A program made the position numbers and the translations under genes. Below are positions 59,356 through 64,000 of a stretch of 64,000 nt of DNA, in pieces (positions within the stretch are counted from its first letter, which is position 1; every line of letters begins with the position of its first letter). The notes below the pieces were generated by a model. That model was not told the origin of the DNA, made no database searches, and saw only the letters and a program-made list of their open reading frames with translations. The DNA comes from Candidatus Hydrogenedentota bacterium. GTDB taxonomy: Bacteria > UBA8481 > J006. The stretch lies in assembly GCA_003697085.1 (NCBI GenBank), contig RFFU01000074.1, forward strand, positions 1 to 64,000, given 5' to 3'.

Positions 59356-61902
59356 ATGAAGATTTTGCCGATTACCGTTCTACCCAACCTTCCGGACCGC
59401 CTCAAGCCGCTTCAAGAAATGGCGGAGAATATCTGGTTCTCGTGGCATCCGGAACTGCTCCTTCTCTTCCGCCAGATGAGCCAGGAACTCTGGCAGTTGA
59501 CGGGGCACAATCCGGTCAAGATTCTCGCCGAATTGGATCAAGATCGGATCGAGGAATTGCTCTCGGACGAAGGTTTTCTCGACGGCATGGATTCCGTCTA
59601 CAAGAAGTTCCAGCGATATATGAAGGAGCAGGCCTCCTACGATTTTCATCTCGAGGAGCCCGCTGATTACACGATCGCCTACTTTTCGACCGAATATGGT
59701 TTGACGGAGTGTCTGCCGATCTACTCCGGAGGTTTGGGAGTCCTCTCCGGCGACCATCTCAAGTCCGCCAGCGATATCCGCATTCCGCTTGTGGCCGTCG
59801 GGCTTCTCTACCAAGAAGGCTATTTCAAGCAACGGCTCAACTCTCAAGGGTGGCAGGAGGAACAATATCCGGACAATGATTTCTACGTCCTCCCGTCATC
59901 ACCGGTTCTCGATGCCAACGGTGAGCCGGAAACGATCGAGATTCTTGTTGGAGAACGATCGGTCAAGGTTCATATTTGGCGGGTCAAGGTCGGCCGCGTC
60001 GACCTTTATCTCCTCGACACGAACCTCGCGGAGAACCACCCGGACGACCGCAAGATCACGGGACAGCTCTACGGCGGAGACCGGGAGATGCGCCTGAAAC
60101 AGGAGATCGTGCTGGGGATCGGCGGCGTGCGGGCTCTCCACCATCTCGATATTCATCCGGCCGTTTACCATATGAACGAGGGGCACAGCGCTTTCGCCAC
60201 GCTCGAACGCGCCAATATCCTGATGAAGAAAGGCCTCTCCTTCACCGCAGCGAAGAATTACATCCGGGCGACAAGCGTTTTCACGACGCATACTCCGGTC
60301 CCGGCGGGCAACGACTACTTCGCGCCCGATCTGATGATTCGTTACTTTCGGAAGTACTGCGAGGAGATCGGGATCGACCTCGCGCAACTCCTTTCCTTGG
60401 GCCGAATCAATCCCGAGGACAAGAACGAGTACTTCTGTATGACAGTCTTTGCTTTGAGATTAAGTCTGTGGTGCAACGGCGTAAGCAAGATCCACGCTCG
60501 CGTCTCCAAGAATATGTGGAAGGGGATCTGGCCGGACGTACCTTTCGACGAGATCCCCATCAAGCCGCTCACGAACGGCGTGCATATCCCCTCCTGGATC
60601 TCTTACGAGATCGGCCTGCTTTACGATCGGTACCTCGGCCCGCGTTGGAGTGAGGATCCGGACAATCAGAAGGTGTGGGAGAAATCGCTGACGATTCCGG
60701 ACACGGAGTTATGGCGGACGCACGAGCGGCGGAGGGAACGGCTGGTCTCCTTCGCCCGGCGGCGATTGGCGTGGCAGCGGATGCGGCGCGGCGCGGCGCC
60801 CTCGGCCGTGGAAGAATCCCGAACGGTCCTTCATCCCGAAGCGCTCACGATCGGCTTCGCGCGCCGCTTTGCCACCTACAAACGGGCCATTCTCATCTTC
60901 CGCGATCCCGAGCGTCTGGCGCGGATTCTCAACGATCCCGAACGTCCCGTTCAAATCATCTTTGCGGGGAAGGCGCATCCCGCGGACGAACGAGGAAAGG
61001 AGTTCATCCAGCAGATCATTCGTTACAGCGAGGATCCTCGTTTCCGGAACCGCGTGGTCTTCCTCGAGGATTACGATATGAACGTCGCTCGGTATCTCGT
61101 CCAGGGAGCCGATGTCTGGCTCAACAATCCCCGGCGCCCCTTGGAGGCTTGCGGGACGAGCGGGATGAAGGCCGCGGCGAACGGCGCCATCAATCTCAGT
61201 GTCCTCGACGGTTGGTGGGCAGAAGGGTATTCCCCCGACAACGGTTGGGCCATCGGCCGAGGGGAGGAGTATCAGGACGAGGATTACGCCGACGAGGTGG
61301 AAGCGCGGGCCATCTACGATCTTCTCGAAAAGGAGGTTATTCCCACCTTCTACCAACTCAGCGAAGATGGATTACCACACGCCTGGATCGCCCGGATGAA
61401 GAATGGTCTCAAGAACGTCTGTCCCTTCTTCAACACCCACCGAATGGTTGAGGATTATATGGAGATGTTCTACAACCCGGCGGCGCTTCTGGGCAAGCGG
61501 CTCCGCCAGAACGATTATCAGGACCTCAATGCGATGACCGAGTGGCTCGATCGAGTCCGTTCCGTTTGGCCGAATGTCGTCGTGCGCGAAATCCACGTCT
61601 CGCCGGAGAAAGAGGTTTCAGTCTATTCCGAACTGACGGTGGAGGCGGTCGTGGACGCCGCCGGTCTCGCTCCGGCCGAGATCGATGTCCAGGCCTACTA
61701 CGGTCGGCTCAATACCGCCGGGGAGTTCGAGGAGAGTTGGAAGGATTCGTTGGAATTTGTCGAGGAACGTGACGGGGCGCTGCTCTTTCGTGGAACGGTG
61801 AAGTGCCGGAGGACCGGTCGCGGAGGCGTCACGGTTCGCGTTCTTCCGAAACACGAACTGCTCCTCAACCCGCTCCATCTCAACCTCGTCCGCTGGGCGT
61901 AA
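59356..61902 (+). CDS. glgP: Alpha-glucan (glycogen/maltodextrin) phosphorylase
   Basis: 848 residues, the length of the Thermotoga/actinobacterial-type alpha-glucan phosphorylase with an N-terminal DUF3417 part (LQEMAENIWFSWHPELLLLF). Catalytic landmarks: YFSTEYGLTECLPIYSGGLG, LGIGGVRALHHLDIHPAVYH, FTTHTPVPAGNDYF, KPLTNGVHIPSWI, IGFARRFATYKRAILIF, and the PLP lysine in ACGTSGMKAAANGAINLSVL (about 604). It releases glucose-1-phosphate from storage glucan using phosphate. ATG 59356 is supported by GGAGAGGA; the 27 codons of open frame upstream are not. No other glycogen gene is in the window. Confidence 0.96.
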   Translation: MKILPITVLPNLPDRLKPLQEMAENIWFSWHPELLLLFRQMSQELWQLTGHNPVKILAELDQDRIEELLSDEGFLDGMDSVYKKFQRYMKEQASYDFHLEEPADYTIAYFSTEYGLTECLPIYSGGLGVLSGDHLKSASDIRIPLVAVGLLYQEGYFKQRLNSQGWQEEQYPDNDFYVLPSSPVLDANGEPETIEILVGERSVKVHIWRVKVGRVDLYLLDTNLAENHPDDRKITGQLYGGDREMRLKQEIVLGIGGVRALHHLDIHPAVYHMNEGHSAFATLERANILMKKGLSFTAAKNYIRATSVFTTHTPVPAGNDYFAPDLMIRYFRKYCEEIGIDLAQLLSLGRINPEDKNEYFCMTVFALRLSLWCNGVSKIHARVSKNMWKGIWPDVPFDEIPIKPLTNGVHIPSWISYEIGLLYDRYLGPRWSEDPDNQKVWEKSLTIPDTELWRTHERRRERLVSFARRRLAWQRMRRGAAPSAVEESRTVLHPEALTIGFARRFATYKRAILIFRDPERLARILNDPERPVQIIFAGKAHPADERGKEFIQQIIRYSEDPRFRNRVVFLEDYDMNVARYLVQGADVWLNNPRRPLEACGTSGMKAAANGAINLSVLDGWWAEGYSPDNGWAIGRGEEYQDEDYADEVEARAIYDLLEKEVIPTFYQLSEDGLPHAWIARMKNGLKNVCPFFNTHRMVEDYMEMFYNPAALLGKRLRQNDYQDLNAMTEWLDRVRSVWPNVVVREIHVSPEKEVSVYSELTVEAVVDAAGLAPAEIDVQAYYGRLNTAGEFEESWKDSLEFVEERDGALLFRGTVKCRRTGRGGVTVRVLPKHELLLNPLHLNLVRWA

Positions 61903-62050
61903 ACCGCTCCTCGCTCGTTGAAGAGTACCACGGGAATTCGTGTGAGTCCGCCGGAGGTGCAAGAAACAGCAACTTGGTGATGGAAAATCCGGCGTCCCCG
62001 CCGTTTCCTCGGCCCCCCGGGTCCTCAAGTTCAGGAAAGAGTTTCCGGTC

Positions 62051-62356
62051 TTATTTCAGAAATCCGCGGACTTTCTGCTCCACGATCTTCGCCTTGATGG
62101 ACATTGCGCTCTCTTCCGGAAGCGCCTCGACGTGATAACTGTCTCCCAATTCCCGTACGGAGGTCACTTTCAAACCGGTCCGGATCTTCGGTGTCTGAAT
62201 CACCAATTGAAAGCGGCTTCCCAGCGCGACGGGATCAAGCGTATAGATTTCCAAATACCCCTTTTCGCTCACGTGAACCAGCTTGCACGGGATCGAATCG
62301 GCATTTTCGTTCACGAGCACCCCGCTGATTTCGAGAGATTGCGTCATTTCACCCAT
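62051..62356 (-). CDS. Small PilZ-like domain protein
   Basis: 101 residues with a beta-barrel-like pattern: VLVNENADSIPCKLVHVSEK, GYLEIYTLDPVALGSRFQLV, IRTGLKVTSVRELGDSYHVE. This recalls PilZ domains (ISxxGxxL, then GxxVxL), but the RxxxR and DxSxxG c-di-GMP motifs are missing, so if PilZ-like it probably does not bind c-di-GMP. Starts at ATG 62356 or 62347. It is divergent from tadA over a 22-base gap. Confidence 0.55.
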   Translation of the reverse strand: MGEMTQSLEISGVLVNENADSIPCKLVHVSEKGYLEIYTLDPVALGSRFQLVIQTPKIRTGLKVTSVRELGDSYHVEALPEESAMSIKAKIVEQKVRGFLK

Positions 62357-62360
62357 ATCA

Positions 62361-62367
62361 TATTATA
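62361..62367. promoter_or_regulatory. Bidirectional -10 element between the PilZ-like gene and tadA
   Basis: TATTAT (62361-62366) on the plus strand overlaps a perfect TATAAT on the minus strand (62367-62362). Predicted starts are at about 62373 (toward tadA, ATG 62379) and 62355 (at the minus-strand ATG 62356). One AT-rich core may serve both genes. Confidence 0.5.
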
Positions 62368-62378
62368 TCTCGGCTGTT

Positions 62379-62903
62379 ATGAACAGAGACTTTACCGATG
62401 AAGACGTCCACTGGCTCGAAGAGGCCTTGAGACTCGCGGAAGAGGCGGCCGCGGCGGGAGAAGTCCCGGTGGGAGCCGTTGTCGTGGAGGACTCGGAAAT
62501 GATTGGAAGCGCCCGGAACCGGATGATCGAGGGGAACGACCCGACGGCTCACGCCGAGGTGTTGGCTCTTCGTCAAGCGGCGCGCCGTCGCCGGAATTAT
62601 CGGCTTCCCAACACGACCCTCTACACCACCCTCGAGCCGTGTCTTCTCTGCGCAGGAGCCATCGTGCAGGCCCGCTGCCGCCGCGTCGTCTTCGGAGCCT
62701 TCGATCCGAAAGCCGGAGCGTGCGGCTCCGCGCTTTCGGTTCTGCCTCATCCGGCACTCAATCACCGGCCGGAGGTCCGGGGAGGTCTTTTGGCCGATCG
62801 CTGCGGAATTCTCCTCTCCACGTTCTTCGCCCTTCGTAGAAATCCGAAAGGTTCGATAAGGGCACCGGCATCCGCCGCCTCCGACAGTGTCGTTCAGCGC
62901 TGA
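62379..62903 (+). CDS. tadA: tRNA-specific adenosine deaminase
   Basis: 174 residues. The cytidine/adenosine deaminase zinc site is intact: His58 and Glu60 in PTAHAEVLALRQA, Cys88 and Cys91 in LEPCLLCAGAIVQARCRRVV. TadA converts A34 of tRNA-Arg(ACG) to inosine. GEVPVGAVVV and YDPKAGACGS-like FDPKAGACGSALSV are typical. The C-terminal 20 residues are divergent. The frame is open upstream but the -10 element and the family start favour ATG 62379. It precedes der by nine bases. Confidence 0.95.
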   Translation: MNRDFTDEDVHWLEEALRLAEEAAAAGEVPVGAVVVEDSEMIGSARNRMIEGNDPTAHAEVLALRQAARRRRNYRLPNTTLYTTLEPCLLCAGAIVQARCRRVVFGAFDPKAGACGSALSVLPHPALNHRPEVRGGLLADRCGILLSTFFALRRNPKGSIRAPASAASDSVVQR

Positions 62904-62912
62904 AGAAGAGCG

Positions 62913-64000
62913 ATGAAGACCGTTGCAATCGTCGGGAGGCCGAACGTGGGAAAATCCCGGCTCTTCAACCGGTTGATCGGCCGGCGATACGCGATCGTCG
63001 AGGGCACCCCGGGCATCACGAGAGATCGAATAGAAAAAGTAGGCGAGTGGAGGGGAAGAAGAATTCGGTGGATCGATACGGGCGGCATCGGTTCCGATGA
63101 CGATCTTTCTTCCCTCGTCGCCTTTCAGGTTCGTGTGGCGATCGAAGCCGCCGATCTGATCATCTTCGTCGTGGATGGAGCGGAGGGGCTTCTCCCGCTC
63201 GACGAGGAAATCGCCGATTCCCTTCGGGGGCGCAAGCCGGTGATCCTTGCCGTCAATAAAATCGACCATCCGAAGCGGGAGTCGCTTGTTTCGGAATTCT
63301 TCTCTCTGGGATTCGAGGAGAGCTTCGCTGTTTCGGCGGAACACGGCCGCGGCGTCGGCGATCTCCTCGACTCCGTCGTCGAACGGCTCGGTTCCGAGGA
63401 AGAGGGAGAGTCGGATGAGGAAGGCGGCGTTCGCGTCTCGATCGTCGGGAGGCCCAATGTTGGGAAATCAAGCCTGCTGAACGCCTTTCTTGAGACGGAA
63501 CGCGTCATCGTTTCGGAGATTCCCGGTACAACCCGCGATACGGTTGAGGAAACGATCGATCTTCCTCAAGGACGAATCACGTTCGTGGATACCGCGGGAA
63601 TACGGAGGAAGCGCCGGAAATACGACCTTCTCGAAAGTATAATGGTCTCCCGAACGCGCAACGCCGTCAGTGCCAGTGACGCCGCGATCGTGGTCGCGGA
63701 CGCCGTGGAGGGAATCACGGAACAAGACGTCAAAATCGTTCAGGCCGTCTTCGCACTCGGCCGTTGCGCCGTGCTCGCGCTGAATAAATGGGACGCCGTT
63801 TCGGAAAAAGATTTCGACGCAGTTTTGAAAGGCTTTCGCGCAAAATATCCGACCGATGCTCACCTCCCCGTTATCAGTGTCTCCGCTCTCCGCCGCCTCC
63901 GCCTCCGCCGGCTCCTCTCGACGGTTCTCGATACGGTCGAACGGAGTCGATTTCGGTTTCGGACTTCGGAACTGAACAGGCTCCTCGGTCCGGTGGCCGC
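62913..64000 (+). CDS. der: Ribosome-biogenesis GTPase Der (EngA), C-terminus beyond window
   Basis: 362 codons are visible, open at the right edge. Two GTPase domains in tandem: VAIVGRPNVGKSRLFNRLIG (from residue 4) with TPGITRD, DTGG and NKID; then VSIVGRPNVGKSSLLNAFLE (from about 175) with IPGTTRDTVE, DTAGIRRK and NKWD. The double-GTPase plan is unique to Der, which is needed for 50S subunit assembly. The KH-like C-terminal domain begins near RRLLSTVLDTVERSRFRFRT and is cut. Oddity: the first P-loop reads GKSR where GKST is usual. Confidence 0.96.
   Translation, partial: MKTVAIVGRPNVGKSRLFNRLIGRRYAIVEGTPGITRDRIEKVGEWRGRRIRWIDTGGIGSDDDLSSLVAFQVRVAIEAADLIIFVVDGAEGLLPLDEEIADSLRGRKPVILAVNKIDHPKRESLVSEFFSLGFEESFAVSAEHGRGVGDLLDSVVERLGSEEEGESDEEGGVRVSIVGRPNVGKSSLLNAFLETERVIVSEIPGTTRDTVEETIDLPQGRITFVDTAGIRRKRRKYDLLESIMVSRTRNAVSASDAAIVVADAVEGITEQDVKIVQAVFALGRCAVLALNKWDAVSEKDFDAVLKGFRAKYPTDAHLPVISVSALRRLRLRRLLSTVLDTVERSRFRFRTSELNRLLGPVA

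Noticed and set aside
62968-63000. Defective first P-loop in Der (GKSR instead of GKST)
   Set aside because: The GxxxxGKS core is complete and the following residue is not strictly required, so it is noted in the annotation but not treated as a finding.

Overview
The window is a densely packed bacterial chromosome segment of about 57 genes, with many 4-bp start/stop overlaps (ATGA, GTGA, TTGA). An OmpA-type lipoprotein, a complete Bat/MoxR aerotolerance-type operon, GYF_2 proteins, a Ser/Thr kinase with FHA-GAF protein and repeat-filled gaps point to a Gram-negative bacterium from a poorly cultured lineage. I cannot assign a phylum from sequence alone. No phage, insertion sequence or CRISPR array was seen. 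The gaps carry several families of short palindromic and composite repeats that stay outside genes.

Layout: 1-4600 (minus) holds two membrane proteins (truncated DUF457/YdjM type; DUF112/TctA type), a GYF_2/zinc-ribbon/OB-fold membrane protein and a PpiC-type foldase. 4829-6533 holds an orphan LacI-like sensor without a DNA-binding domain, divergent from a double-GYF_2 membrane protein. 6597-10502 (minus) is proS followed by two overlapping GT4 glycosyltransferases. 10718-14072 (plus) is a signalling run (FHA-GAF, Ser/Thr kinase, low-molecular-weight phosphatase) ending with a fructosamine-kinase homologue. 14196-17904 (minus) pairs siroheme-type genes with an SDR, a class IV aminotransferase and a thioredoxin-like protein. 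18270-23491 (minus) holds a CPBP protease, a secreted EF-hand protein with twelve 17-residue repeats, and a glycan run (GT4, methyltransferase, flippase-like protein).

24049-39438 is the most interesting part. A GT2 gene is followed by two paralogous double-glycine leader genes: a 48-residue peptide and a 228-residue protein whose leader is joined to a Hint (hedgehog/intein) self-processing domain. Further on lie a CHASE2 adenylate/guanylate cyclase, a secreted phospholipase-D-like protein and an MntA/HepT toxin-antitoxin pair. Then comes a four-gene export operon of the NHLM (nitrile-hydratase-leader microcin) type: cNMP-binding protein, HlyD adaptor, C39-peptidase ABC transporter and a second ABC transporter. 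No modification enzyme (LanM, YcaO, radical SAM) is visible. I infer that the exporter may cut and secrete the leader-bearing proteins, and that export may respond to a cyclic nucleotide.

39543-44173 holds three glycan-modifying enzymes (FkbM methyltransferase, GT4, GT2), each with an extra unassigned domain. 44276-47043 holds the OmpA lipoprotein, elongator and initiator tRNA-Met genes, and a cobalamin adenosyltransferase between them. 47855-57396 is a nine-gene MoxR/DUF58/BatA-E operon. 58054-59049 holds a candidate small RNA and a VapBC pair. 59356-64000 holds alpha-glucan phosphorylase, a small PilZ-like protein divergent from tadA, and der, which runs off the right edge.

Several first-in-operon genes have a -10 hexamer 7-13 bases before the start codon and no Shine-Dalgarno site, suggesting leaderless mRNAs are common here.
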